From Pseudobdellovibrionaceae bacterium (GTDB lineage Bacteria > Bdellovibrionota > Bdellovibrionia > Bdellovibrionales > Bdellovibrionaceae): a stretch of 32,642 bases of DNA. The notes under the pieces are model-generated. The model was given only the letters and a program-made list of their open reading frames with translations. It was not told where the DNA came from and did not search any database. Made by a program: the position numbers and the translations under genes. The stretch spans positions 1 through 32,642 of the forward strand of contig CANCBY010000004.1 of NCBI GenBank assembly GCA_947374445.1, written 5' to 3'. This document shows positions 24,310-32,642 of the stretch, one piece after another (the stretch's first letter is position 1; the number at the start of each line of letters is the position of its first letter).

Positions 24310-25113
24310 ATGAATCAAACAACAAGTACCTCTGCCAGTCAGCGCATGCCGACTCTCTTTATAGGTCATGGCTCGCCAATGAATGCGATTGAAAAAAATG
24401 ACTACACTGCCATGCTCGAGAACTTAGGACGAACTCTGCCTCGACCGCAGGCGATACTTATGATTTCGGCTCATTGGATGACTCGCGGGACGGGTGTCAC
24501 TCATATGGCGTCGCCGAAAACGATTCATGATTTTGGTGGTTTTCCAGACGAGCTTTTTGCGGTTCAGTATCCGGCTGCGGGCTCGCCTCAGTTGGCTGAA
24601 AAAATTCAGGCCTCTGTCTCGTCGCCAGAAATTCTCCTCGATGAAGAGCAATGGGGCCTTGATCATGGAGCTTGGTCTGTTTTGCGGCATATGTATCCGA
24701 AGGCCGATATTCCGGTTGTTCAATTGAGTCTTGATATGTCAAAGCCGATTGAGTTTCATTATGAGCTAGGTCAAAAATTGAGCGCCCTGCGCGATCAAGG
24801 AATTCTCATTCTAGGCAGCGGCAATGTCGTTCATAATCTTCGCCGTATCAGCTGGGAGACAAAAGCTCCTGTACAAAGTTGGGCCAAAGAGTTTGATCAG
24901 TGGGTCAAAGAAAAAATAGATGCTCGTGATTTTCAGGCTCTTATTCATGATGCCACAAAATCAGAGGCCGGAAAGCTGAGTATTCCGACTCCAGATCATT
25001 ATTATCCCTTGCTTTATATTTTGGGCGCCTCGAAGCCAGAAGATAAAATCAAGCATATTTTTGACGAGATTCAAAACTCATCGATTGCCATGCGAAGCAT
25101 TCAGTTTGGATGA
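24310..25113 (+). CDS. ygiD: YgiD/DODA-type class III extradiol ring-cleavage dioxygenase
   Basis: About 267 residues, resembling 4,5-DOPA extradiol dioxygenase. Probable metal ligands and active-site residues are H20 in LFIGHGSP, H55 in ISAHWMTRG and H174 in LGSGNVVHNLRR; H118 in LDHGAWSVLRHMYP is the usual second histidine. It opens catechol rings using oxygen. ATG 24310 has GGAGGAA immediately upstream; a longer frame overlapping the HxlR stop is not needed. It is paired with hxlR, so catechols or quinones are the likely regulated substrates. The physiological substrate is unknown. Confidence 0.9.
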   Translation: MNQTTSTSASQRMPTLFIGHGSPMNAIEKNDYTAMLENLGRTLPRPQAILMISAHWMTRGTGVTHMASPKTIHDFGGFPDELFAVQYPAAGSPQLAEKIQASVSSPEILLDEEQWGLDHGAWSVLRHMYPKADIPVVQLSLDMSKPIEFHYELGQKLSALRDQGILILGSGNVVHNLRRISWETKAPVQSWAKEFDQWVKEKIDARDFQALIHDATKSEAGKLSIPTPDHYYPLLYILGASKPEDKIKHIFDEIQNSSIAMRSIQFG

Positions 25114-25121
25114 AGCACCGA

Positions 25122-25787
25122 TTAGGGTTTGAGTGAGAGTTCTAGTGACAGCTTGAGCTTCAAGCCGTCTTCGTTATTTATGATGCTGTTAAAATATTCA
25201 ATGGGTTGCTTTGAATACTCCGGATTGAAAGCCAACGGAAAAATCGAAGTCTCGCTTTTTTGGTTGGTACAAAGAATGCCGACAAATTGATCGGGCTGTT
25301 GATTTTCGGATAGAGAGACAATGAGCAAGGCTTCGCTGATATTATCAAAGACATTTGGGCCTGTTTGAATTCTACAAAATGCAAGAAACTGATCTTTGAT
25401 CTGATCTTTTTTATTCGCGTTAAATATATTCAAATAAGAATCGTAATTTAAAAGCATATGATCTGTCCGTTGCAAAAATCTTAAAAGCTCTTGCGAAGAT
25501 AGCTTTTTGTTGGAGCGCCGATACAGGTAGGGGAGGTCGGTAAATGCAGTCCTTAGAGTTTGGTTTTTAAGGCCGACACAATCGGTGCATAGTTCTTCAG
25601 GTTGAATGCATGTGTTGCTATCTGAGCACAAGTTTTGGCAGAGCTCGGCATCAGCAGCATTGCATCTTACGATTGTCTGCTTTTCTAACTCACCTGCGGA
25701 ATTGGTTTCAAGCAGCGATGAAATAGAAACGGCATGAGCATCAAAAGCCATCAAAATAAAAAATAGACTCAGGATTACATTTCTCAT
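25122..25787 (-). CDS. Exported protein of unknown function with an N-terminal cysteine cluster
   Basis: A 221-residue protein with a clear signal peptide (about 1-19, ending AHA). Six cysteines fall in a 29-residue stretch (C42, C50, C54, C60, C67, C70), suggesting disulfides or metal binding outside the cytoplasm. The rest is mixed helix/strand with no family I recognise. The ATG overlaps the stop of the upstream large gene (ATGA), so the two are translationally coupled and probably act together. It converges on the dioxygenase gene with an 8-bp gap. Confidence 0.78.
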   Translation of the reverse strand: MRNVILSLFFILMAFDAHAVSISSLLETNSAGELEKQTIVRCNAADAELCQNLCSDSNTCIQPEELCTDCVGLKNQTLRTAFTDLPYLYRRSNKKLSSQELLRFLQRTDHMLLNYDSYLNIFNANKKDQIKDQFLAFCRIQTGPNVFDNISEALLIVSLSENQQPDQFVGILCTNQKSETSIFPLAFNPEYSKQPIEYFNSIINNEDGLKLKLSLELSLKP

Positions 25788-28480
25788 TTAGCGGCCCCCT
25801 GGCTTTCATCTGAGGCTGCGCCACAGTAGAGATTTTTAGAAAGCCTGTCTGTATTTAAATAGTAGGACTCCCCATCGCGAGCACATGTTACAGGCACTGG
25901 GACTTTGCGGTCACAGCCTTGCATTTGCACCCAGGCCCGACGGTAAGACACACCTGGAACTGAGTTTTCTTGTCGACTTTCTTGGCGGTCCTCTTCTAGA
26001 TCAAGAATTACAACTTTTCGTTGAGTCGCTGATTCTAGATCTCGTGTGATTAGCGATTCGCACATGTTATTCAGGCACTTTAGACCGCGCTTCAGCGGAG
26101 CGACGCATTTTTCAGGAATTGTTCCGTATTTATGAAAGGTCTCGCTTAAATAGCTGAGATTAACTATGTCAGCGTGTGGAAAGCTTGGATCGTCCTTTGA
26201 GTTGTTGTATCTCACCACTGAGTCCAACAATCGTGCAAAAAATCTAAATGGAACAAATTGATTCCATGAAGTTTCGAGGGCCTGCTCAAAATTAATGCTG
26301 CAAGAGCCGCACATACTTTGTCCTGAAGGAGAGCTTTGTTTATAAGATTCGCCAATGCTCATAGCTCCGGTTAAGTCCATCGCACCCTTTTCGGCTCCTT
26401 TGCAGGCGCTGCCCGTGATGCCTGTGAAGAAATAATTTGGCAAATCGTTATTGGGTGCAGGCATTTGTGTTTGCGATATTTGCACACTGCACGGAACTCC
26501 AATCAAAGATCCGAGGTGCAATGCAAGACTCGTTAGCATTTTGGGTTTGTCGACTTTGACATCAAATTTAATTTTTCCGTCTTCAACGAGCTTTTTGAAT
26601 GAGGTCACTTCACCAGGTTTAAAGCCAACATCTAGATAGATCGGCAGCCGTGTGGCTCCAAATAATACAGACGAGATCATATCCATAAAAAGCTTCTTTT
26701 TTACCAAGTCTTGGGCTTCCCAAGGGTTGACGAGTCCACATGCAACTTTGTCTGCGGCCTTATTGAAAAGACCGGGAGAAATAATATCGTTTTGTAATAA
26801 AGCTCTTGAGCTGAGAGCAATTCGGTTCAAGTGGGCCATAGACTCAAAGACGGTTCGGGTGCAATCAATTGCATCAGAACAAAAAACCAAAGGCGGCAGA
26901 TCGCGCATAATGGATGGGAGCTGCAAATAATTTTCTTTGTTTGCAACCGTAGGTGCAAGCACATTAGGACCACTTGCGCCTTCGCTGTCGAGCAGGGCTT
27001 GAAACATAGAGTATTTTTTAAGATAGCGCTTAAACCAAGGTCGATAGTTTGAGAATTTTGAGAAATTATATTTTTGTTTTTGCTCTAAGTTGTTGGCTCT
27101 TTCGCACACAGAGCCTAATTTTTTATAAAGATCTTTATGAAAGCTAACGATCTGACCTATGCGGAGGCTGACGCCAGCAGGTGCCGAATTGGAGTTAGAA
27201 TCCAATTTTGAGAACTTTTCGATATTTTCTAGATCAAAGCTATAAAAGCTGAATTCAGGTTGGCCAATCAAATTAGATTCGCCACACAAGTAGTGAAAGC
27301 TCTCAAGAGTGCTTTGGTCGTCGCCGCGAGTTTCAAGAATTTGGTTTAGATCTGCAATGAGCTGCTCTGAGTTCTTTTTATTGAGTAGTGTCTGAAAAAA
27401 CTGAGTGCTTTTTTTAATTTCGGCCGTCATGCCCCAGCTGATCGAGGACAAAGATTTAAAAAAGCTAGACACCCATTGATTGTCAGCTAGTTTTGAAACA
27501 AAGCTTGTTTGAAATGCACCTTCTTCGGTTTCTGGTTTAAAAAGGCGATCACGCATTTCATCAGAGTTCATGTTGAGCGGGTCAATGTCTTTAACTGAGA
27601 TCATCATCCGACGAATCTGATACGAAGTTAAAAAATCAGATGTGCACTCAGGGCGACTTAAGCTTTTGCAGCCGTTAGAAAAAAGCATCATGTTTTCTTC
27701 AAGACTCAAGTTCAAAAAAATCTGGCGAAAGGCGGCGTCGTCCGAAGGCAGTGCTGTGTATCTCCAGGCCAGAGACAAGTATGTTTTGAAGCTGGCCCAA
27801 ATATCGAAGCCTCTTGTTTGAAAGTCGTCACGCAATGAAAGAATATCTAATTGTAAGAGCGAACTTGGATCTTGGCTGGGCACAACAGCTAGATCTGAGC
27901 AAGATTTCTGGGCTTTTATGAAATCAAGCTGCTGAGCCATTGTGTTCAGAGAGTTTTGCGTGACACCTTGAAAAAACAAATGAGATTGCAGAGCCGAGAG
28001 CTCTTCGACTTTAAGGCACTGGCTTGGCTTTTTCGAAATAGCATTAGATTTAACGGCTGCCATCGGGCTCGCGTTTTGGATCATAAAAAACTTCTGTTTC
28101 AGAGGCAAACAATTGAGGTCGCTGCGGCAATCTTTAAGGATTTGTTCGAGTTCGCTGCCTGCTGAATTGATGAGCGGCCATTGACCCGAAGTCAATTTTG
28201 CTAAAACTCCGTCAGCCAAAACTGCTAAACGGTTCTTGTAGGCCGTGATAGCACGGGCGACAAAGTCGTCTTGCGGGTATTTTTTTTGCGCAGCGATTTG
28301 GTAGGCGATTCGCCCAGCGTTGGTTGCATCTATGTATAAGAAAGCCGACTCGGTGGGGCTTTTTGAGTCAGCTGCGCATTGAGTGGCATTGGGGATTCTC
28401 ACAAATTGCGAGACTTGGCCGCTTCCAATCAAAGGAAAGACCGTGATCAGAAATGTAGAGAGCAGCCCTAGTTTTTTCAT
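25784..28480 (-). CDS. Large exported protein of unknown function
   Basis: About 898 residues from the chosen ATG, which begins a good signal peptide (MKKLGLLSTFLITVFPLIGS). A frame open to 28522 adds 14 residues that would spoil the signal peptide, though no strong ribosome site is seen at either start. The mature protein is largely helical, with cysteines scattered as pairs such as CRSDLNCLP and MCGSCSINF. No enzymatic motif or repeat was recognised. The C-terminal part (about 720-890) is richest in cysteine. Coupled to the small cysteine-cluster protein, so a periplasmic or outer-membrane complex is plausible. Confidence 0.75.
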   Translation of the reverse strand: MKKLGLLSTFLITVFPLIGSGQVSQFVRIPNATQCAADSKSPTESAFLYIDATNAGRIAYQIAAQKKYPQDDFVARAITAYKNRLAVLADGVLAKLTSGQWPLINSAGSELEQILKDCRSDLNCLPLKQKFFMIQNASPMAAVKSNAISKKPSQCLKVEELSALQSHLFFQGVTQNSLNTMAQQLDFIKAQKSCSDLAVVPSQDPSSLLQLDILSLRDDFQTRGFDIWASFKTYLSLAWRYTALPSDDAAFRQIFLNLSLEENMMLFSNGCKSLSRPECTSDFLTSYQIRRMMISVKDIDPLNMNSDEMRDRLFKPETEEGAFQTSFVSKLADNQWVSSFFKSLSSISWGMTAEIKKSTQFFQTLLNKKNSEQLIADLNQILETRGDDQSTLESFHYLCGESNLIGQPEFSFYSFDLENIEKFSKLDSNSNSAPAGVSLRIGQIVSFHKDLYKKLGSVCERANNLEQKQKYNFSKFSNYRPWFKRYLKKYSMFQALLDSEGASGPNVLAPTVANKENYLQLPSIMRDLPPLVFCSDAIDCTRTVFESMAHLNRIALSSRALLQNDIISPGLFNKAADKVACGLVNPWEAQDLVKKKLFMDMISSVLFGATRLPIYLDVGFKPGEVTSFKKLVEDGKIKFDVKVDKPKMLTSLALHLGSLIGVPCSVQISQTQMPAPNNDLPNYFFTGITGSACKGAEKGAMDLTGAMSIGESYKQSSPSGQSMCGSCSINFEQALETSWNQFVPFRFFARLLDSVVRYNNSKDDPSFPHADIVNLSYLSETFHKYGTIPEKCVAPLKRGLKCLNNMCESLITRDLESATQRKVVILDLEEDRQESRQENSVPGVSYRRAWVQMQGCDRKVPVPVTCARDGESYYLNTDRLSKNLYCGAASDESQGAAK

Positions 28481-28740
28481 ATCTAGAAATAGAGTATCAA
28501 GTCCGATGCCAGCTAGGATCATCTCGCTATTGAGTTGGCGGAAGGCCAGGCAGTTAATGACTTATTTTTGCCGCCGCCTGACTAGTTTGTAGACACAAGT
28601 TTAATATGGAAGCTCACAGAGGAGTGTTTAAAGCGATCTGGCAATTTATTTTACTCAAAAGCAACCAAATTTTTTGGGCATCTTTTTTGGATAGAACTTC
28701 GTGATCTTAGTGTTGTCTTAACAATTATGAGGAGGAATAC
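28481..28740. other. Divergent intergenic region between two secreted-protein operons
   Basis: 260 bp separating the minus-strand large exported gene from the plus-strand secreted cluster. It must hold promoters in both directions, but no convincing -35/-10 pair was found. GAGGAGG at 28730-28736 is the strong ribosome site of the plus-strand gene. No gene is supported here. Confidence 0.5.
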
Positions 28741-29319
28741 ATGAACATTCAACGAATGTTGCTGTCGGGACTATTGTTGTTCTCGCTATACGGGCGGGCG
28801 CAAGAATCTCGCACTGGCGATGCTGCCGGTGCTCCCAGCGCAAAGCCTTCGCGCTTTGAAGTTGGTGCTGATCAAGATTTGGCCGAGGACTATCTCTCGA
28901 ATTCGCCATCAGCGATTCAAGCTCGCATCAGAGCCGACGTCGAAGAAAAGTGCGATAAATTAGGTTGCACGATTGCTTCAACTCACCGAGTGGACAAGGG
29001 TTGGACGTTTGGCCTCAACGTAGGTCATGGCAATAACAACGGAAGCGGAACCATCTATGTTATCGGTGGCGCTCAGCAAACGACAGACAGCGATTATGTT
29101 GGAGTGTCGGTGTCTTATAAGAACATGACTTGCGATTCAGAACTCAAGCTTGAAAAAGAGTGGTTTATGACTCTCAAGAGCTATGGTGCTTATGCGCGTT
29201 CAAAAAACCCTGCGGATTACAATGAGCCAGTAAGTGTTGCTAAACCTGACACCAAGTTTTTTGCCCTAGTGTATGCAGAGATGATCAAGCAATTGAGCCA
29301 AGCTGGTTGCAGCCGGTAG
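28741..29319 (+). CDS. Small secreted protein of unknown function
   Basis: A 192-residue protein with a signal peptide (about 1-20). The mature region starts with a Gly/Ala/Ser-rich linker. A helix with KCDKLGCTI follows, then a strand-rich part (GWTFGLNVGHGNNNGSGTIYVIGGAQQ), and a helical C-terminus ending in AGCSR. Four cysteines suggest two disulfides. No family recognised. GAGGAGG 5 nt upstream fixes the start. First gene of a co-directional cluster of exported proteins. Confidence 0.78.
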   Translation: MNIQRMLLSGLLLFSLYGRAQESRTGDAAGAPSAKPSRFEVGADQDLAEDYLSNSPSAIQARIRADVEEKCDKLGCTIASTHRVDKGWTFGLNVGHGNNNGSGTIYVIGGAQQTTDSDYVGVSVSYKNMTCDSELKLEKEWFMTLKSYGAYARSKNPADYNEPVSVAKPDTKFFALVYAEMIKQLSQAGCSR

Positions 29320-29344
29320 TTTTTAAAGAAATTTTTAAATCAAC

Positions 29345-29360
29345 TTAAGCTTAACGTTAA
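29345..29360. repeat. Overlapping TTAA palindromes
   Basis: TTAAGCTTAA (29345-29354) and TTAACGTTAA (29351-29360) are two perfect palindromes sharing four bases, so TTAA recurs every 6 bp. They lie between two secreted-protein genes, 25 bp before the next ATG. Possible operator; could be chance in AT-rich DNA. Confidence 0.3.
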
Positions 29361-29384
29361 TAAAAAGGCGAAAAGGAAAAACCA

Positions 29385-30458
29385 ATGAAAAAAACAATTT
29401 ATGGAGTGCTCGGCGCGGCTTCGCTCATTATGACTATGGCTGCCCCAGCTCACGCGATCAGCTATCGATTCAAGTTCAAGGTCACAAGCTCTGGCCCAGA
29501 TATGTATGCTTGTAATGCGGGACTGATGAATCAAGATATTCGTAAGACGATTTGTTATAAAGAGAACAACGACGGATCAAAAACACCAGTCGATGTGAAC
29601 GAGACTTGCTCTACAACGGGCACAAACTGTAACTCACGTTTGAAGTGTGTATCTTTTGGAAGCAGTTCTAGCGGTGGTGGTTCTATCTATCATTCAAGCT
29701 TTACTTCTGATTATACGGACTACAAAGACCATTCAGACACGACAAATTTACCAGTGACAAAATACCGTGGTGATGCGGGTATCGGTTCAGTCAATAGCAT
29801 GTTCACAGATTCAGTTGCGTTCAACAAATCGATTTCAAACGTTTTGTTTGATCTCAACAACGAGATCTACAATGCAAAATATTTTATCGATATTTGTTTC
29901 CGTGCTCCGCAAACAAATGCAACTTCAAATGGTTTTACTTTTAACCATTTGACCAACGTTGGATCGACAGATTTTTTAAGCATCGGCGAGACTCATGGTG
30001 ATAATGACCGAACGGGTATTCAAATGATGTCTCCAACTGAAGGACGACGCTACACTCAGCTTTCGGGGCTTAAAGTTCAAACATTTACTGTTTGTGATAT
30101 CAAAGGCTCAGGCGCTTACACGGCTGGTCCAAACGCTTCTGGTGTTTATAATACAAGTGATAACGAAGCTAATTTTATTGTTGGATCTGACGGCGTTACT
30201 CCAACAGGAGCTGTTGCTGGATCTGTGTTAACGGCTCAGAGTTCGTTGACTCCGGTTCCAGGTGCTGGTCAGGACGTATCTTCTGGTTCGGTAGCGGCTC
30301 CACGCTTTTGCAAAGTTCGTTATGTTTTCACAGAAACGAATGCCGCATCTAGCTTGCCAATGTTCCGTGACTGGACTCGTAAGGGCGCAGAAATGTGCAC
30401 ATACACTGAGTTCAATGACCCAGGAAATAATTCTAGTGCATCGGTTATGTCAAATTAG
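29385..30458 (+). CDS. Secreted Ser/Thr/Asn/Gly-rich protein of unknown function
   Basis: A 357-residue protein with a textbook signal peptide (1-24, cleavage after AHA). The mature chain is rich in Ser, Thr, Asn, Gly and Tyr, low in charge, and predicted mostly beta. Cysteines cluster at about 43-95 (YACNAG, TICYKE, ETCSTTGTNCN, LKCVSF), with later ones in DICF, TVCD, RFCK and EMCT, implying several disulfides. The composition suits a surface or extracellular structural protein. Cleaner, more uniform codon use than its neighbours hints at high expression. AAAGGAAAAA lies ahead of the ATG. No family recognised. Confidence 0.78.
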   Translation: MKKTIYGVLGAASLIMTMAAPAHAISYRFKFKVTSSGPDMYACNAGLMNQDIRKTICYKENNDGSKTPVDVNETCSTTGTNCNSRLKCVSFGSSSSGGGSIYHSSFTSDYTDYKDHSDTTNLPVTKYRGDAGIGSVNSMFTDSVAFNKSISNVLFDLNNEIYNAKYFIDICFRAPQTNATSNGFTFNHLTNVGSTDFLSIGETHGDNDRTGIQMMSPTEGRRYTQLSGLKVQTFTVCDIKGSGAYTAGPNASGVYNTSDNEANFIVGSDGVTPTGAVAGSVLTAQSSLTPVPGAGQDVSSGSVAAPRFCKVRYVFTETNAASSLPMFRDWTRKGAEMCTYTEFNDPGNNSSASVMSN

Positions 30459-30506
30459 TGCATTTAGTTTGTAGGACCATTTGTTTTCAGCTGAAGGAGA
30501 AAGAAA

Positions 30507-32132
30507 ATGAAAGATATAAAAAATCATAAGATTCTTTTTAATTCGCTAAAATGGATGGTTCTTGCGACGGCTTTGATGACGGGTGCAGGGGCTTACGCCT
30601 CTTGCCAGGCTGAGACAAACAGTGCAGAAACAAATTTTGCCCTAGATCCAAGTCAGGGTAAAGTTCAGCTCTTGAGTAAAAAAGATCTTTCTCCGATGTT
30701 GGTGTCTGCTTGCTCTGGGCCTGAGTCTAAATATTTACAGTTAGCGATTGAAAATCTATTTTACGACACTGATATTCGCGCGAGCGATTATCTTGTCGGC
30801 CAGAAGTTTGAGCGGTCTTGCGAAATAAAATCGGAAGTGGCACTCAGTTCACGTAAAGCTTCGCAAGAGGACCTTGGCCGGATCGAAAGACAAAACTTCA
30901 ATCGTCAATGTTTAGCTATTTTAGTCACCGAGCAAAGTGGTCGCCGTGTTGAGTTTTCTCCAGCGCAAAAGTTTTGCAAAGCGACGGCTTTAACTCCTGG
31001 CCAAGATTCAGTGCTTATGGAGGGGATGTTTTGCTCTATCAAGACGAACCCACTTCAGAGTTACAGCATCAAGATGGTTGTTAAACCTGAATGCATGAAG
31101 CCTGAGACCTTAGTTTCGCAAAAAATATTTTCTAAGGATATTGAGACCAGACTGTTAGTTCGTGAGACTTCAGATGACTCTGGTCGCTCGGCTATGACGA
31201 GTGTTTTGGGAATTAGAAATATTCGTTTTAGCATATTGCCAGAACGTGGTTTGTTGCCAACCTCTTCAGGGGACGATGATTCTGGTTTTGAATTTGTGAG
31301 CGTGCTCGGAACAAATATGCATCAGGGTCCGATCTCGATTCGAAAAATGGGATTAAATAAAGCTCAAGTCGATGTTAAATATTTGGCCGAACATTTTTCT
31401 GATCAAGTTTGTAACGGCGCTAAAGGTTGCTCTCGTGTCACTGATTTTAATGCTCCTGTGATCGCCAAGGTGCAAATGAATATTTTGCAAGGATCACAAA
31501 AAATTGCGCTCAAAGATTGGTATGCTCCGTTTCGGTTGCCGCCGCAATGGGCTGGTATCGTCACGCCGCTTTTTAATATCGGTCTCGGCAAACCTGTATC
31601 ACAAATTCTTTTGGATCGGTCATTTAAGGCCGGTGATCGCATCGAAATTGTTTCTGAGTTTTTTGAGCCACGAGCCATGCTAGAAATTCTTAAGTTTGAC
31701 GATGGTTTTTCTGATGGAACTTTTGATGTTGATTTCAATGTGGAGCTTTCGCAAAACGGTGGGACTCTTCCCACATTGCCGTCACTCTCAACACCGTCTT
31801 TAAAAGTAAAGTTGCCTGAGCTTCCGCACGTTCAGTTGGGCTCAGCTCCACTGGACTGGAATGTATTTAACTTGAAGAACTCTGGCGAGTGGACCCACTA
31901 TTACGACCGAGTTTGTGATGCTTCAAATCAAAACTGTCAAAAGACACGTGGGGCGGACCAGGCTTTTACCAAGCTTGTTACGACTTTTGAGTTGGGCGAG
32001 ATTTTGCCAACAGGCGAGTTTGCACTCAAAGAGATTCAATCGGTCAAGAGCTCAAAAACTTTTGGGTCCTACCAAATCAAGTTGAACCAGCTTCCTTTTG
32101 CTAATTGTGATCTGCCGGTAGCAGCTAAGTAG
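30507..32132 (+). CDS. Exported protein of unknown function in the secreted cluster
   Basis: A 541-residue protein with an N-terminal hydrophobic segment (about 15-31, ending GAYA-SC) that reads as a signal peptide. A cysteine directly at the putative cleavage site could suggest a lipoprotein, but the preceding residues are not a good lipobox. The mature part is strand-rich with scattered cysteines (ACSG, SCEIK, QCLAI, FCSIK, VCNGAKGCS, VCDASNQNC), and a low-complexity LPTLPSLSTPSLKVKLPELP near 425. AGGAG 7 nt upstream of the ATG. No family recognised. Likely co-transcribed with the genes on either side. Confidence 0.75.
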   Translation: MKDIKNHKILFNSLKWMVLATALMTGAGAYASCQAETNSAETNFALDPSQGKVQLLSKKDLSPMLVSACSGPESKYLQLAIENLFYDTDIRASDYLVGQKFERSCEIKSEVALSSRKASQEDLGRIERQNFNRQCLAILVTEQSGRRVEFSPAQKFCKATALTPGQDSVLMEGMFCSIKTNPLQSYSIKMVVKPECMKPETLVSQKIFSKDIETRLLVRETSDDSGRSAMTSVLGIRNIRFSILPERGLLPTSSGDDDSGFEFVSVLGTNMHQGPISIRKMGLNKAQVDVKYLAEHFSDQVCNGAKGCSRVTDFNAPVIAKVQMNILQGSQKIALKDWYAPFRLPPQWAGIVTPLFNIGLGKPVSQILLDRSFKAGDRIEIVSEFFEPRAMLEILKFDDGFSDGTFDVDFNVELSQNGGTLPTLPSLSTPSLKVKLPELPHVQLGSAPLDWNVFNLKNSGEWTHYYDRVCDASNQNCQKTRGADQAFTKLVTTFELGEILPTGEFALKEIQSVKSSKTFGSYQIKLNQLPFANCDLPVAAK

Positions 32133-32136
32133 ATTT

Positions 32137-32642
32137 ATGTTAAAGTGGTGGCTTTGTCTTTTACCTTTCATTTGCAGTCCGGTCTTTGCCAAGGTCTGGA
32201 CGTCGAACCGAGCCTGGGATGTGGCTGCAGAAGATGAATATTCTCAATGGATCTCGTCGCAAGGGCCTGATTTATTCAAAAAGCTGGGAGTTGCCACTGA
32301 CTGTGCAGATGCGGTGATTGGGGCGAGATGGATTTTTTCAAAACTTAAATCTTTGCCAGCGGCCAACACATTGAGCAGCGGCAAAGTTTTTACTTCTGAT
32401 TCCTCTGAGTTTGACTCTTTAGCCGAGGGAAAAGCGTCGCAATTAGGTCCCAGGTTTTTTGCAGCTTTACGCAAGGTGATCGGTGATACCGATACAAAAA
32501 CACTTTTTGTGGACTCATACCCTGTGTCTTTAGGGCGAGCGTCGCTGGCCCCTGGAGCATTTTTTTTAAAGCCGGGACACGATATGGGCCATGCAGAACT
32601 CATTGGTCGATTGGATTTAACGGGCGGAGGCTTTCCGATCAC
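32137..32642 (+). CDS. Secreted protein of unknown function (3' end outside window)
   Basis: Translated by hand: an open frame of 168 codons from ATG 32137, 4 nt after the previous stop, running to the right edge. The start has a signal peptide (MLKWWLCLLPFICSPVFA). The mature part contains TDCADAVIGARWIF and, near the edge, KPGHDMGHAELIG. A Cys in the first and His in the second loosely recall cysteine-peptidase-like folds such as NlpC/P60, but this is only a resemblance. The tight spacing places it in the secreted-protein operon. Confidence 0.75.
   Translation, partial: MLKWWLCLLPFICSPVFAKVWTSNRAWDVAAEDEYSQWISSQGPDLFKKLGVATDCADAVIGARWIFSKLKSLPAANTLSSGKVFTSDSSEFDSLAEGKASQLGPRFFAALRKVIGDTDTKTLFVDSYPVSLGRASLAPGAFFLKPGHDMGHAELIGRLDLTGGGFPI

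Noticed and set aside
28496..28511. Sigma-54-like TGGCATC-N4-TTGAT upstream of the large exported gene
   Set aside because: The invariant GC at -12 is GA here, so the match fails at a key position.

Overview
The window looks like chromosomal DNA from a free-living, flagellated, respiring Gram-negative bacterium of the former Deltaproteobacteria, most like Bdellovibrio and relatives (Bdellovibrionota). This is inferred from a chemotaxis operon with a HAMP-less receptor, a fused CcoN-CcoO oxidase subunit, many Sec-type secreted proteins of unknown family, moderately AT-rich DNA, and sigma-54 and possibly sigma-28 control signals. No 16S or other marker gene is present, so the placement is tentative. 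No tRNA, rRNA, CRISPR array, transposase or phage gene was seen.

Layout. (1) 1-5835, minus strand: chemotaxis operon cheA - cheW - chemoreceptor - cheR/cheB fusion, the last running off the left edge. (2) 5836-8219, plus strand: cysK-type cysteine synthase, then an NtrB-like PAS histidine kinase. (3) 8230-12579, minus strand: a three-gene operon of a small helical protein, a phosphotransferase with the domain order of rifampin phosphotransferase (ATP-grasp, middle domain, C-terminal phospho-His domain), and a membrane-anchored PQQ-type beta-propeller. A good sigma-54 -24/-12 promoter lies just ahead of it. (4) 12807-14282, minus strand: an NtrC-type sigma-54 activator. (5) 14392-22226, minus strand: a tightly overlapping cbb3 oxidase locus ccoI-ccoS-ccoNO-ccoQ-ccoP-ccoG-safE-like, with a fused CcoNO and a one-haem CcoP. 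(6) 22528-25113: a YceI-family periplasmic protein, then a divergent WrbA-like flavodoxin versus an HxlR-type regulator plus a YgiD-type extradiol dioxygenase, which resembles a quinone/catechol response module. (7) 25122-32642: two divergent sets of exported proteins of unknown function: two genes on the minus strand, and at least four on the plus strand, the last cut by the right edge.

How it may fit together. The kinase at 7110-8219 and the activator at 12807-14282 have no adjacent partner and flank the phosphotransferase operon. Sigma-54-like elements lie before that operon and before ccoI. A working hypothesis is that this kinase/activator pair controls the phosphotransferase/propeller operon and perhaps the cbb3 locus in response to a respiratory or cell-envelope cue. 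The phosphotransferase operon, with unknown substrate and a dedicated-looking sigma-54 promoter, is the best candidate for an undescribed system. The secreted gene cluster at the right end is the second.
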